A DNA stretch of 64,000 nt from Halorussus halophilus (GCF_008831545.1 NZ_CP044525.1:124001-188000); one strand, 5' to 3'; positions 53,931 to 63,589 are shown, numbered from the stretch's first letter. The notes: generated by a model from the sequence alone, not told the origin. A program made the numbers and translations.

Positions 53931-54786
53931 CGGTCTCAGGCGCTCGTTCCTCTACACGCCCGCCGACGACCCCGAAATGATGCGGAAGGCCGCGAAGACC
54001 GACGCGGACGCCGTCATCTACGACCTCGAAGATGCGGTTCCGGACTCGGCAGTTCCCGAGGCCCGAGAGAACGTGGCGGACGTGACCGCGACGGCCGAGT
54101 TCGGCGACACGGAGCGATGCGTTCGCATCAACGGCGCACAGACCCAGCGATGGTTGAACGACCTGCTCGCAGTGGTCGAGAGCGACTCGGATTCGGTCAT
54201 CGTTCCGATGATCGAGACGCCTAGCGAACTAGAGACGTTCGTCTCGGTCGCTCGGCAGGCCGACGGTGAGACGCCGGAGTTCATTCCTATCGTCGAAACG
54301 CCACGCGGGCTGTTTTCGGCGGTCGAAATCGCAGAACGCGGCGGTGAACTCCCGGAAGTAACTGGCTTCTCGTTCGGATTCGGCGACTACACGCGCGCCA
54401 TCGGCGCAACCGGCCGCCCCGAACGAGTCTTGGAGTTCGTGAGCCAGCTCACGGTCGGTGCCGCCGCAGTCGGTGGTCTCGACCCGATTGCGACCGTCTA
54501 CCAAGACTTTCAGGACACGGACGGATTGCGTGAATCGGCCCGGCGGGCCCGCGAAATCGGGTACGTCGGACAGAAGGCAATCCATCCTGCTCAGATAGAG
54601 GTGCTAAACGACGTGTACACGCCGACAGCGGACGAGGTCGAACAGGCACGACGATTCGTAGAGCAGTTCGACGCCTCGGCGAGAGACTCGCTCGTCGTCG
54701 ACGGCGTCTTCCTCGACACGGCCATCGTCGAGCAGTACGAGACGGTGCTGGCTCGGCACGAACAAGTCGAGGAGGTGAGCGGATGA
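53923..54786 (+). CDS. CitE-like CoA-ester lyase (HpcH/HpaI aldolase family)
   Basis: A 287-residue TIM-barrel lyase. It begins RRSFLYTPADDPEMMRKAAKTDADAVIYDLEDAVP; the metal ligands are the Glu in IPIVETPRGL and the Asp in GFGDYTRAIGA; and GQKAIHPAQIEVLNDVYTP is the C-terminal signature. Relatives split malyl-, citramalyl- or beta-methylmalyl-CoA to a 2-oxo acid or glyoxylate and an acyl-CoA. ATG 53923 overlaps the CoA-transferase stop; the earlier frame start at 53887 is rejected. The next gene overlaps by four bases. Confidence 0.9.
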   Translation: MTSGLRRSFLYTPADDPEMMRKAAKTDADAVIYDLEDAVPDSAVPEARENVADVTATAEFGDTERCVRINGAQTQRWLNDLLAVVESDSDSVIVPMIETPSELETFVSVARQADGETPEFIPIVETPRGLFSAVEIAERGGELPEVTGFSFGFGDYTRAIGATGRPERVLEFVSQLTVGAAAVGGLDPIATVYQDFQDTDGLRESARRAREIGYVGQKAIHPAQIEVLNDVYTPTADEVEQARRFVEQFDASARDSLVVDGVFLDTAIVEQYETVLARHEQVEEVSG

Positions 54787-55775
54787 GCAGTTTCCAGCGG
54801 TTCTTGGCGAAGCGGGTCGCCATCGCGATGATGCTAACGTTCGTCGCCGTCTCGATAATCTTCGTCGTCCTCCGGATGCTCCCGGGAAGTCCGTTCGAGG
54901 CGCTCATCACGGCGGGCAATCTCACGCAGGACCAAGTCGACCAGATTATGGCGCTGTACGGTCTCGACAAGCCGCTCTGGCAGCAGTACGTCATCTACCT
55001 GAAGAACATCCTCACCTTCCAGTTCGGCTACTCGATTCTCCAGAGCCGGCAGGTGTGGTCGATCCTCGCGCCGAAACTGGCGAACACGCTCGTCCTGCTC
55101 GTGCCCGCACTGACTACGACGGCCATCCTGAGCACGCTGCTCGGCATGTACGTCGGCTGGAACCGCGGGTCGAAACTGGAGACCATCAGCATCATCGGGA
55201 CGACGTTCCTTCGCTCGACCCCCGTGTTCATCACAGCCATCTTCTTCGTCATCATCTTCTCCTACACGCTGGGCGTCGCCCCGGCGTTCGGAATGCGGTC
55301 GGTGACGGCGTCACCGGACGGACTACTGGAAACGTATCTCTCGATGGACTTCCTGCACCACTACATTCTGCCGTTCACCGTGACGGTGCTGTTCTACAGC
55401 GGCGACTTCCTCCTGCTCGCCCGCAACGGCGTCGTGGAGAAGAAGGGTTCTGAGTTCCTCAAACTCCATCGCGCGAAGGGTCTCTCGGAGAACGAGCAGC
55501 TGATGCGCGCCGGGCGGAACTCGATGCTTCCGGTACTCACCTACTTCGCGCTCCGACTCGGGATGATATTCCAAGGCCTCATCCTCCTCGAAGTCGTCTT
55601 CGCGTGGCCCGGCATCGGCCGGGCGCTCGTGCTGGCGATCCAACAACAGGACTATCCACTCGTGCAGGCTGCCGTCTTCATCATGGCACTTGCGGTCATC
55701 GTCATGAACCTGCTCGCAGACGTCTTGTACGCGTACTTCGATCCGACGGTCACGGTTGATGGAGGTGGTGCCTGA
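54783..55775 (+). CDS. ABC transporter permease (DppB type)
   Basis: A 330-residue permease with six helices. The start (FLAKRVAIAMMLTFVAVSIIFVVLRMLPGSPFEALI) and the EAA region (EFLKLHRAKGLSENEQLMRAGRNSML) are standard. It overlaps the lyase gene upstream (ATGA) and the DppC gene downstream by one base, so transport and catabolism are physically joined in one operon. Confidence 0.93.
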   Translation: MSSFQRFLAKRVAIAMMLTFVAVSIIFVVLRMLPGSPFEALITAGNLTQDQVDQIMALYGLDKPLWQQYVIYLKNILTFQFGYSILQSRQVWSILAPKLANTLVLLVPALTTTAILSTLLGMYVGWNRGSKLETISIIGTTFLRSTPVFITAIFFVIIFSYTLGVAPAFGMRSVTASPDGLLETYLSMDFLHHYILPFTVTVLFYSGDFLLLARNGVVEKKGSEFLKLHRAKGLSENEQLMRAGRNSMLPVLTYFALRLGMIFQGLILLEVVFAWPGIGRALVLAIQQQDYPLVQAAVFIMALAVIVMNLLADVLYAYFDPTVTVDGGGA

Positions 55776-56686
55776 TGGCAACCTCCTCTGTCACGTGGCG
55801 GGACCGCCTCTCGAACACGGCGGAGCGAGCGAAGTCTCAGCTCGAATTTATCGCGCAGGACCGGATGGCGCTCGTGGGCGTTCTCGTCCTCGCGGCGTTC
55901 GTCTTCCTCGGGCTATTCGGGCCGATGCTCGCGCCCCACGACCCCATCGAACACGACATGCGGACCGACTCCGGCGAACTCATGCGCGTCGAGGCTCCGA
56001 ACGGCGAGGCGCTGTTCGGAACGACGGCGTACGGCAAGGACGTGTTCAGTCAGTTCCTCGCAGGCGCACGACCGACGCTCATCGTCGGCCTCTTCGGCGG
56101 CCTCGGAACCGGACTCCTCGGCTTCCTCGTCGGCCTCGTCAGCGGCTACTTCGGCGGGTGGGTGGACGAGTTGCTGATGCGCATCACCGACCTGACGTTC
56201 TCGCTGCCGTTCATGCCGATGGCGCTGCTGTTGTTGACGTTCGTCACGCCGAGCATCTGGCTTATCACGGCTATCATCGCCGGGTTCCTCTGGAAGATGC
56301 CTGCTCGCGTCGTTCGTGCGGAGGTGCTGACGTTACGGGAGCGTACCTTCGTCAAATCCGCACGAGCGAGCGGTGCGAGTCACCCACGGACGATGTTCCT
56401 GCACGTCGCACCGAACGTCCTGCCCATCGGTTTCCTCTACACGGCGTACGGCGTCGCGTGGTCCATCGCCTCGGCGGCCAGTCTGGCGTTCCTCGGCTTC
56501 GGCGACCCGACGACGACCAGTTGGGGACGGATGCTCCGGCAAGTGTTCGAGTCCGGTAACATCCGCATCGCGTGGTGGTGGGTGTTCCCACCAGCACTCG
56601 GCATCGCAGCGGTCACCACGTCGGTGTTCCTCATCGGTAGAGCCTACGAAGAAGTGATCAACCCCGAAATCCAGACCGAACAATGA
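55775..56686 (+). CDS. ABC transporter permease (DppC type)
   Basis: A 303-residue permease with an OppC N-terminal domain (MALVGVLVLAAFVFLGLFGPMLAPHDPIEHDM, then GEALFGTTAYGKDVFSQ) and six helices. The EAA loop is RVVRAEVLTLRERTFVKSARASGASHPRTM. The ATPase gene starts four bases before its stop. Confidence 0.93.
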   Translation: MATSSVTWRDRLSNTAERAKSQLEFIAQDRMALVGVLVLAAFVFLGLFGPMLAPHDPIEHDMRTDSGELMRVEAPNGEALFGTTAYGKDVFSQFLAGARPTLIVGLFGGLGTGLLGFLVGLVSGYFGGWVDELLMRITDLTFSLPFMPMALLLLTFVTPSIWLITAIIAGFLWKMPARVVRAEVLTLRERTFVKSARASGASHPRTMFLHVAPNVLPIGFLYTAYGVAWSIASAASLAFLGFGDPTTTSWGRMLRQVFESGNIRIAWWWVFPPALGIAAVTTSVFLIGRAYEEVINPEIQTEQ

Positions 56687-58770
56687 CACTGCTCGAAGTA
56701 GACGACTTACACGTCACGTACAGCACCGGAGAGGATAACGTCCACGCAGTCAACGGCATCTCGTTCACCATCGAGGAAGGAGTCAACTACGGTCTCGCCG
56801 GTGAGAGCGGATCGGGTAAGTCCACGGCCGCAGAGGCCGTCCTCGGACTCCTGCCCGACAACGGCACCGTCGATAGTGGGTCGGTCACGTTCAAGGGCCA
56901 AGACCTGCTGTCGCTCTCCGAACGCGAACGCCGAGACGTTCTCTGGGAGGACATCGCGTACATCCCACAGAGCGCGATGGACTCGCTGGACCCCGTGATG
57001 TCCACGGGTGCCCAGATTCGGCAAGCCATCCAGAAGCATCGCAACGTCTCGAAGCAGAAGGCCCGCGACAGGGTCCAGGAGTTGTTCGACATGGTGGGTC
57101 TCGACCCCGAGCGAATCGACGACTACCCCCACGAGTTCTCCGGCGGAATGCGCCAGCGAGTCACGATTGCGATGGCGCTCGCACTCGACCCGGACCTCAT
57201 CATCGCCGACGAGCCGACGACGGGGTTGGACGTCATCGTCCAAGACAAGATTATCGACAAGATAATCGAGATTCAGGACCGTATCGACAGTTCGCTGCTG
57301 CTCATCACGCACGAAGTCGGTGTCATCGCGGAGACCTGTGACGACCTGTCCATCCTCTACGGCGGCAAAGTGATGGAGCAGGGAAGCGTGGACAACGTGC
57401 TGGTCAATCCGACGAATCCCTACACTATCGGGTTGAAGAACTCGTTCCCGGAGATAGAGGACGTGGCGGACGACCCGGTTTCGATTCCGGGGTCACCGCC
57501 GAATCTGAGCGAAAAGCCGTCTGGCTGTGTGTTCCGGGACCGCTGTCCGTTCGCCGACGAGACGTGCGAGCAGTCACATCCAGACCCAGTAGACTTGCCG
57601 AATCGCAACCATAAGTCTGCGTGTCACTACGTCGATCAAGCCGCCCAGATGCGGCGGGAGGCGACGAAACCGAAGACGTGGGGAATCGAACCCGAGGAGT
57701 CCCGTACGGTCGCTGACCGAGGGGAGGTCATCCTCGAGACTGACGACCTCGAAAAGTGGTACCAGCAGAGCCAACCGCTGTTCGATCAGATTCGTGGCGA
57801 GGAGCCAAATCACGTGCGCGCCGTCGATGGCGTCTCGCTGTCGGTTCGGAAGTCGGAAGTGTTGGGCATCGCTGGCGAGAGCGGTTGTGGGAAATCGACA
57901 CTCGGCGAGACGGTCGCACTGCTCGAAGAACCGACTGGTGGGTCGATTACGTTCGACGGTACCGACATCGAGGAGTATCAGGACGGGAATATGCAGGCGT
58001 TCAGAGAGAAGGCCCAGATTATCTTCCAAGACCCCTTCGATTCGTTGAACCCGCGCCAGCGGGTGCGCCGGTTGGTGGGTGAACCGCTGGTGATTCACGA
58101 CCATGCCCCGGAGTCGCGCGACCAGAAGGTTCGTGAGACGCTCGAACGGGTTGGGCTGACGCCCGCCTCGAAGTTCCTCGATCAGTATCCCCACGAGTTG
58201 TCGGGCGGGCAACGCCAACGCGTCGCTATCGCTCGGGCACTCGTCCTCGAACCGGACTTTCTGGTGTGTGACGAACCGGCGTCGATGCTGGACGTGTCGC
58301 TGAAGGTGAACCTCCTCAATCTGCTCCGTGGTCTCGCCGACGAGGAGGACATCGGCATCATCTACATCTCACACGACCTCGCGAGTCTGGCGCAGGTGTC
58401 GGACCGGCTCGCCATAATGTATCTGGGCCGCATCATCGAAGAAGGAGAGACCGAACGCATCGTGGAGTCGCCGAAGCATCCGTACACGGAATCGCTGTTG
58501 TCTGCGGCGCCGGAGAAAGACCCGTCTGTGGTACGCGAGCGAGTGTTGCTCGATGGGGAACCCCCGGACCCCGTCGATTTACCGTCCGGGTGTGCGTTCG
58601 CGCCGCGTTGTCCAAAAGCGAGCGAGGAGTGCCACGAGGCCGAACCGACGCTCGATGAAACGAGTGAACAGGGTCAGTCAGCCGCCTGTTACTTCCCGGT
58701 TGAGGGTGAACATATCGAGCGACATTCCGATTCGCCGGGTGACTCGACTCGCGCTCAGGAGTCAGACTGA
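56683..58770 (+). CDS. Fused dual ABC ATPase (DppD-DppF)
   Basis: A 695-residue double ATPase. Unit 1 has [12 protein letters not shown], the signature FSGGMRQR and [12 protein letters not shown]; unit 2 has [20 protein letters not shown] and [11 protein letters not shown]. Each unit ends with the cysteine-rich tail ([28 protein letters not shown]) of the oligopeptide family. In unit 1 the signature reads FSGGM and in unit 2 Walker B is followed by ASML, both usual for DppD and DppF. The layout equals the fused ATPase at 13398-15479, which points to a shared haloarchaeal design. Confidence 0.93.
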   Translation: MTLLEVDDLHVTYSTGEDNVHAVNGISFTIEEGVNYGLAGESGSGKSTAAEAVLGLLPDNGTVDSGSVTFKGQDLLSLSERERRDVLWEDIAYIPQSAMDSLDPVMSTGAQIRQAIQKHRNVSKQKARDRVQELFDMVGLDPERIDDYPHEFSGGMRQRVTIAMALALDPDLIIADEPTTGLDVIVQDKIIDKIIEIQDRIDSSLLLITHEVGVIAETCDDLSILYGGKVMEQGSVDNVLVNPTNPYTIGLKNSFPEIEDVADDPVSIPGSPPNLSEKPSGCVFRDRCPFADETCEQSHPDPVDLPNRNHKSACHYVDQAAQMRREATKPKTWGIEPEESRTVADRGEVILETDDLEKWYQQSQPLFDQIRGEEPNHVRAVDGVSLSVRKSEVLGIAGESGCGKSTLGETVALLEEPTGGSITFDGTDIEEYQDGNMQAFREKAQIIFQDPFDSLNPRQRVRRLVGEPLVIHDHAPESRDQKVRETLERVGLTPASKFLDQYPHELSGGQRQRVAIARALVLEPDFLVCDEPASMLDVSLKVNLLNLLRGLADEEDIGIIYISHDLASLAQVSDRLAIMYLGRIIEEGETERIVESPKHPYTESLLSAAPEKDPSVVRERVLLDGEPPDPVDLPSGCAFAPRCPKASEECHEAEPTLDETSEQGQSAACYFPVEGEHIERHSDSPGDSTRAQESD

Positions 58771-58911
58771 GACGGCACGCTTCACTGTAGACCTCGCCCA
58801 CGACCGCTTAACCAGTTTGAGTTGTGTGCGTGGTAAGATTATCCGTGACCCAGGTCCCTTTCAAACTGGGCTGGCAAAATATTCACATAAATATGTATGC
58901 CGTGGTGATAA
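58771..58911. promoter_or_regulatory. Intergenic stretch with TATA-like box at 58885
   Basis: ACATAAATATG at 58885-58895 is TATA-like and lies about 25 bases before TTG 58912, the spacing expected for a leaderless message. The rest shows no gene. Confidence 0.3.
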
Positions 58912-59169
58912 TTGGGACAACACTCACTGCTCTCTATCTTCTATGCGGCTGGCTTCATCACCAAGGCATACTATGGTGCGCAAGTCACGAAAGTCGCCAA
59001 GGCCACCAGCACGTTCGGGAACATCGAGGATTTCGTCACCTCCACTCGCGCTAGCCGACTGGCACTCAAAGTCAAAGAGCCATACGACCGTGGGAAAACT
59101 CGCGTCGCGGTAGGACTCGCACGCGGTGGGAATCACAATCGAATTTATATCATACGAAGAGCTATATAA
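58912..59169 (+). CDS. Small unknown protein with TTG start
   Basis: An 85-residue frame from TTG 58912 with strong GC bias at third positions, unlike the other frames. The start is mildly hydrophobic (HSLLSIFYAAGFITKAYYGAQV), then Lys/Arg-rich. I recognise no family. The TTG start is supported by a TATA-like box 25 bases upstream and stops directly before it; the next gene starts five bases after its end. Confidence 0.45.
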   Translation: MGQHSLLSIFYAAGFITKAYYGAQVTKVAKATSTFGNIEDFVTSTRASRLALKVKEPYDRGKTRVAVGLARGGNHNRIYIIRRAI

Positions 59170-59174
59170 ATAGC

Positions 59175-59867
59175 ATGGCGGGGAGATCTAGTAATCTATG
59201 TGTCTATACAAAGAAAGACTACAGTGACGTCGTGGACATTGCACTACAGGCCTTTGAAGCAGTAGGGTTTGAGACCGAGAGACGGAATGAAGAATTCGAT
59301 GAAGAGATTCCCTCAATGAATATCCCATACGGAAATAAATCGTTTAATATTAGTATCACTCTCGGAGGAAATCTGAACCCACATGAACCAGTTCTCACGA
59401 TGAGCTTCAAGGACTGGCTCAATCCGTCTAACTGGGAATACGACGAAAAATACGAACAATTCTTCGACGACTGTATCGGACTTGTTTGTAGACTTGCTAC
59501 CGGATTTAGTGCAGATTACGTTCCCGTATGTACTCGCATCCAGCGTGCCGAAGTTCTCCCACTTGAACCTCCTCTTGCCGATCATATTGATCAAATCTCA
59601 CAACTCGGCGTCTACTCTCAATCATTGCTAGCCGAATTTGGAGGCCTTTCTGGTTTATTTGAAGAATCTCGCTGGGAGTATTCTCAACCACCGTGGCGGG
59701 TCGGTGAACTGGACAACGGCAGTTTGCTCGTCATTACACACCCAAGACCGTGGACCGATGTCGGATGGACCGAGTCATCGCACGTCGATCTTCGGCCTGG
59801 CGAAGAATACATCTGGGCCATTCACAGAATCCAAGGGTTCGGGGGCATGTTACTCAATCAAATCTAA
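59175..59867 (+). CDS. Hypothetical protein of accessory-type composition
   Basis: A 230-residue soluble protein of lower GC than the core genes. It has no signal peptide or membrane helix. The first half mixes strands and acidic helices (DVVDIALQAFEAVGFETERR; YEQFFDDCIGLVCRLATGF); the last third is rich in Trp and Pro (WEYSQPPWRVGELDNGSLLVITHPRPWTD). I recognise no family. Its position among decaying small genes and its composition suggest horizontal gain. Confidence 0.65.
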   Translation: MAGRSSNLCVYTKKDYSDVVDIALQAFEAVGFETERRNEEFDEEIPSMNIPYGNKSFNISITLGGNLNPHEPVLTMSFKDWLNPSNWEYDEKYEQFFDDCIGLVCRLATGFSADYVPVCTRIQRAEVLPLEPPLADHIDQISQLGVYSQSLLAEFGGLSGLFEESRWEYSQPPWRVGELDNGSLLVITHPRPWTDVGWTESSHVDLRPGEEYIWAIHRIQGFGGMLLNQI

Positions 59868-59944
59868 TATGATATCGATTGGAAGTTGGAAACATAGAAA
59901 CTTAAACAGGGAATTTATTGCCTCTCGAATGAATGTAGACTCAA

Positions 59945-60193
59945 ATGGAGGTTAATTTGTATTCTCACGAACGCTGTAGTGACTGTGGAGACATCCGCGG
60001 CGCTCTCAAACGCAGAAACGTTCGTTTTACGGACAATCACTTTCCCCCGCCCGATCCCGATATTAATGCACTCTCGGGCAACGTTACATATCCCGTCCTG
60101 GTCGATGAAGAGCACGCTCCGAAAGGCGTCGTCGGCCACAAAAAAATCCTCGAATGGGTTGAGGAAAACTATAGTGAGTCATCTATACCTTAG
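59945..60193 (+). CDS. Glutaredoxin-like small protein
   Basis: An 82-residue thioredoxin-fold protein. The active-site CSDC is at residues 11-14 after strand MEVNLYSHER; the cis-Pro segment is VTYPVLVD near 48-55; the end is GHKKILEWVEENY. This fits small glutaredoxin or NrdH-like proteins that reduce disulfides with a low-molecular thiol. Two damaged relatives follow at 60240 and 60517. Confidence 0.8.
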   Translation: MEVNLYSHERCSDCGDIRGALKRRNVRFTDNHFPPPDPDINALSGNVTYPVLVDEEHAPKGVVGHKKILEWVEENYSESSIP

Positions 60194-60239
60194 GTTATTT
60201 GCAGAAAATACAATAATAGACTGCCCGTTCTAACAATAG

Positions 60240-60470
60240 TATTCACAGACCACACACGACCAATGCAGTCGCTGTGGTGATATCCTCCACGCACTCCAAG
60301 ACCGGAATATCGAGTACCACGGCCATTATTTCCCACCTGAAGATTCCGATATCGATGCCCTCTCGGGTGACATGCCAGAGCCAGTCCTCGTCGACGAGGA
60401 ACGATCGCCTGAGGGCATCGTTGGTCACGAAGAAATTCTTGAATGGATTGCGAACGAGTATACGGATTAA
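60240..60470 (+). pseudogene. Glutaredoxin-like copy without start codon
   Basis: A 76-residue open frame begins right after TAG 60237-60239 and has no start codon until a late internal ATG. It matches the intact copy closely: CSRCGDILHALQDRN, YFPPEDSDIDALSGD, EPVLVDEERSPEGIVGHEEI and LEWI. The CxxC is kept, but the N-terminal strand is out of frame and three residues are inserted before the CxxC. I call it a pseudogene. Confidence 0.7.
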
Positions 60471-60516
60471 TAGATGATAGGTATGATTTTGTAATAGTTC
60501 GAATGTGACCTAAATT

Positions 60517-60609
60517 ATGGAATTTCATATCTATCACCGCGAACGCCGTAGTAGCTGCAGTGACATTCGACGCGCTGTTCAAGAAATATTGCTCACCCGA
60601 AGACCGTGA
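60517..60609 (+). pseudogene. Truncated third glutaredoxin-like copy
   Basis: A 30-residue frame from ATG 60517 begins like the intact copy (MEFHIYHRER, then SCSDIRRAVQ) but the first active-site Cys codon TGT has become CGT (Arg) and the frame stops at TGA 60607. The remainder is missing, ending 30 bases before the convergent protease gene. Confidence 0.65.
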
Positions 60610-60639
60610 ACGACGGATACCTGAGAGAATCGTGGAGTC

Positions 60640-61938
60640 TCAGACTGGGGTTGCGTCCTCGTCGTCCTGAGAGGAGGGGGGTGAGTTGCTGTCTTCTAGT
60701 CGGCGGATACGTTCGGGAATCGGTGGATGGTCGTAGTGGAACGTCTCGTAGAGTGGATGCGGGAACGGATTGGAGAGGTTTTCGCCGCCGAGGGTCTGCA
60801 GCGACGACACCATCGCGTCGACGCCAGCTATCGTCGCGCCGAAGTCATCCGCTTCGCGCTCGAACCGGAGCGAGATCTTGTTTGTCAGCGGCGAAAGCAA
60901 CTGCATGAGTGGATACAGCCAGAGCAGTGCCAGTGCAAGGCCAGCATAGGTTGCGGTGGTGGGCACGTTGAACATCGCGTACAGCCACTCCGTCGACGTG
61001 AGGTACTGTGCAATGGCGAGCACGATTCCGATTTGGAGGATCGAGGCGGCCATGAGCTTCCAGACGTGCTTTTTCTGCCAGTGAGCGAGTTCGTGTGCGA
61101 GCACCGCCTGCAGTTCCTCGCGAGTCATCTGTTCGACGAGCGTGTCGAACAGGACCACGCGTTTTGTTCGACCGAATCCAATGAAGTACGCGTTCGATTT
61201 CGAAGATCGACGGCTGGCGTCCATCTCATAGAGTTGGCTGAGTTCGAAGCCAGCGCGGTCGAACACGTCGTCGACAGCTTCGCGCAGATCGCCGGAATCG
61301 ATGGGGTCGAAGTCGTTGAATAGGGGTGCGATGATCCGTGGGTAGACGATTTGGAAGACGAGCATGAAGGCGACGAAGAGTGCGATGCCGCCGAGTGCCC
61401 AGAGGTTCGGGAACGATTGGATGATACTTAGCAGCGCCGCTGACAGACCACCAGCGATGGCAGTAGTGAGAAGCAGTGAGACGACGGTGTCACGAACGAA
61501 CAAGGCGGGCGTCTGTTGGTTGAAGTCGAACAATTCCTCAACGACGAACGTGGCGTACGCGTCGAACGGCTTCTGTATGAGTGTGAGTGCGGCGAAAGCA
61601 CCAGCGAAGAGCACGGCGCCCTGTGCGAGTGGCGAGAGGGTCGTTGCTTGTAATGCAGTGACGATGTCGGTGAACAACCCCGAATACAGTGTCCCGAGGA
61701 CCACTAGCATTGTCGTCGTGGTCTGTAAAAGGTTTACGCCGGTCGTTGCACGGTCGTAATCCGCGATTTCCCAAGGATCCTCAACAGCGAAGCGTTCTCG
61801 GACCCATGCCGATCGCTGGGCAAGCATCCGTTCTCCGTGCAGGACGTTTACGACGTCGAGCCACGAGAAAAACACGGTCGTGCCAACGAACAGACCGATG
61901 AACGCGAGGTGATTGAGTAGCATGGTATGTATACTCAT
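60640..61938 (-). CDS. M48-family (Ste24/HtpX-like) membrane metalloprotease
   Basis: A 432-residue protease with about six to seven helices. The zinc motif is HELAHW (HExxH) in LQAVLAHELAHWQKKH, and the third ligand is the Glu in FEREADDFGA. The layout (long N-terminal membrane region, WLDVVNVLHGE, FVVEELFDFNQQTP) is that of Ste24-type CAAX proteases rather than short HtpX. The C-terminal tail is polar. ATG 61938 (MSIHTMLLNHL) is preferred to 61953. It may act in protein quality control. Confidence 0.9.
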   Translation of the reverse strand: MSIHTMLLNHLAFIGLFVGTTVFFSWLDVVNVLHGERMLAQRSAWVRERFAVEDPWEIADYDRATTGVNLLQTTTTMLVVLGTLYSGLFTDIVTALQATTLSPLAQGAVLFAGAFAALTLIQKPFDAYATFVVEELFDFNQQTPALFVRDTVVSLLLTTAIAGGLSAALLSIIQSFPNLWALGGIALFVAFMLVFQIVYPRIIAPLFNDFDPIDSGDLREAVDDVFDRAGFELSQLYEMDASRRSSKSNAYFIGFGRTKRVVLFDTLVEQMTREELQAVLAHELAHWQKKHVWKLMAASILQIGIVLAIAQYLTSTEWLYAMFNVPTTATYAGLALALLWLYPLMQLLSPLTNKISLRFEREADDFGATIAGVDAMVSSLQTLGGENLSNPFPHPLYETFHYDHPPIPERIRRLEDSNSPPSSQDDEDATPV

Positions 61939-61962
61939 ATTTGTCCCGAACATAGTGAACTA

Positions 61963-62012
61963 CCCCACCCTACTCGCTCACCGCCGAGGCGGTTCGCTCC
62001 TTGAGGGTGGGG
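61963..62012. repeat. Right-end hairpin of the TnpB element
   Basis: A 9-bp stem CCCCACCCT/AGGGTGGGG encloses a second hairpin CCGCC-GA-GGCGG at 61981-61992. It overlaps the tnpB stop codon (TAG, 61970-61972). In IS200/IS605 elements this region gives rise to the guide RNA (omega/reRNA) bound by TnpB. Confidence 0.6.
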
Positions 62013-63259
62013 CTTCCTGTTTCCACGACGCGCTTTGCAGACACCCGCGTGTCCGCAGGGAGCGCAGTCTCCACAGGCGTTCGAAAATCGCTATGCGATT
62101 TTCGCAGCCCATCAGAATCGCTCTGCGATTCTGAGGACGTTGATTCGGAGTATCCCACTCCTACGTCTTCAAGGCCGCGAGAACGAATATTCCACGCCGC
62201 ATTCGCGTCCCTATCCGCCTCGAACCCACACGCCGGACACGAATGCTCGCGTACCCACAGCGGTTTATCCGTCTCGACACCGCAGGAGGCACACTCCTTC
62301 GTCGTGTCCTTCGGGTCGACCGCGACATAGTGCGTTCCTTCCCGTTTGCACTTGTATTCGAGCATACGGAGGAACGTCCCCCACGCCGCGCCTGCGCGAT
62401 TCCGTGAGTTACCGGGGAGTTCGACCAGTCCCCTCGCGTCCAAGTCTTCGACCGCCACCAAGTCGTACTCACGGGCGTAGTAGTTCGACAACTTGTGGAG
62501 AAAGTCGCGGCGCTTTCGCTTCAACTCGGCGTGGCGTTCAGCCACGACCTTCCTTTGTTCCTCCCAATTGTTCGAGCCGTGTTCTTTCCGCGAGAGGTTG
62601 CGTTGGGCGCGTTCGAGTCGTTCGCGCTCGTCGCTGAAGTCGGGACTCTCGATGGCGTATCCGTCGGTGTCGTGGGCGTACTTGCAAATCCCCACGTCGA
62701 TCCCAACGACTCGCTCTGGATTCTCCGACTTCTCGGGCGTGGCTTCGTCTACGTCGATGCCGAACGTGGCGTACCACTCGCCCGTGGGTTCTCGTTTGAC
62801 CGTGACCTGTTTGATGGTCGCGTTCTCGGGGATGTCTCTGTGGAGGTGGATCGGGATCTCTCCGATTTTGCTCAACCACAACACGGGCCGACCACTCGTA
62901 TTCTTGAGCTTGAAGCCGGACTGGTTGTAGGTGAGCGACCGATACTCCCGAGGCGGTTTCCACTTGAGCATCCCCACGGCACGTCCGTTCTCCTTCTGGG
63001 CTTTGAGCGTGGAGAGGTTGTCGTAGACGCGCTTGACGACCATCTGCAACACTTTCGAGTGAACGTCCCCGAGGTCATCCCACCACGATTTGAGGTCGGG
63101 GAGTTGCCCCTGCACGTCGTAGCGGGCGGGAATGTCGTCTGCCTCGTTGAGCAGGTAGAGGACGTGATTGTACAGTTGCCTGCAAGTATCGACGTGGTGC
63201 AGAAGCGTCTCGGTGAGGGCTTCCGGTGGGGCCAGTCGGTACTTGTAGTTGTACTGCAT
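61970..63259 (-). CDS. tnpB: TnpB (IS200/IS605 OrfB), RNA-guided nuclease family
   Basis: A 429-residue TnpB. The RuvC triad is complete: D188 in VVGIDVGIC, E271 in VAVEDLDARG and D351 in EADRDANAAWN. The zinc ribbon is CASC (323-326) with CPAC (341-344). TnpB proteins are RNA-guided DNA endonucleases, ancestors of Cas12, guided by RNA from the element's right end. The frame is intact. The DUF2080 gene ends three bases upstream, so the two are co-transcribed. Confidence 0.95.
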   Translation of the reverse strand: MQYNYKYRLAPPEALTETLLHHVDTCRQLYNHVLYLLNEADDIPARYDVQGQLPDLKSWWDDLGDVHSKVLQMVVKRVYDNLSTLKAQKENGRAVGMLKWKPPREYRSLTYNQSGFKLKNTSGRPVLWLSKIGEIPIHLHRDIPENATIKQVTVKREPTGEWYATFGIDVDEATPEKSENPERVVGIDVGICKYAHDTDGYAIESPDFSDERERLERAQRNLSRKEHGSNNWEEQRKVVAERHAELKRKRRDFLHKLSNYYAREYDLVAVEDLDARGLVELPGNSRNRAGAAWGTFLRMLEYKCKREGTHYVAVDPKDTTKECASCGVETDKPLWVREHSCPACGFEADRDANAAWNIRSRGLEDVGVGYSESTSSESQSDSDGLRKSHSDFRTPVETALPADTRVSAKRVVETGSPTLKERTASAVSE

Positions 63260-63262
63260 GGT

Positions 63263-63409
63263 CTACTCGTCTGGGTCGGGTTCGGAGACGCGGACGACTT
63301 TTACGTCGGCTCCGCGCCAGCGTTTGGGAACGATGACGTGGGCACTATTGCCCGACGGTTTTGCAGTGCCGTCGAGGACTTCCTCGCCTTCGATTTCAAA
63401 CCTATCCAT
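63263..63409 (-). CDS. DUF2080-family transposase-associated protein
   Basis: A 48-residue protein from ATG 63409 to TAG 63263-63265. It reads as one SpoVT/AbrB-like strand-turn unit: MDRFEIEGEEVLDGTAK, then GNSAHVIVPKRWRG and DVKVVRVSEPDPDE. DUF2080 proteins regularly precede tnpB in haloarchaeal IS elements and may bind element DNA as regulators. Confidence 0.85.
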   Translation of the reverse strand: MDRFEIEGEEVLDGTAKPSGNSAHVIVPKRWRGADVKVVRVSEPDPDE

Positions 63410-63500
63410 CACCGATGTATAGACTATGGATAGACATAAAGGTAGCGGTGGGCCTGTGGGCCGAGCGACGAACGTGTTTGAGACCTGTGCGGCGCTGTAT

Positions 63501-63558
<58 letters not shown>

Positions 63559-63589
63559 GCCTAATTCCAGTTAAATAACTCGTTCAGAC

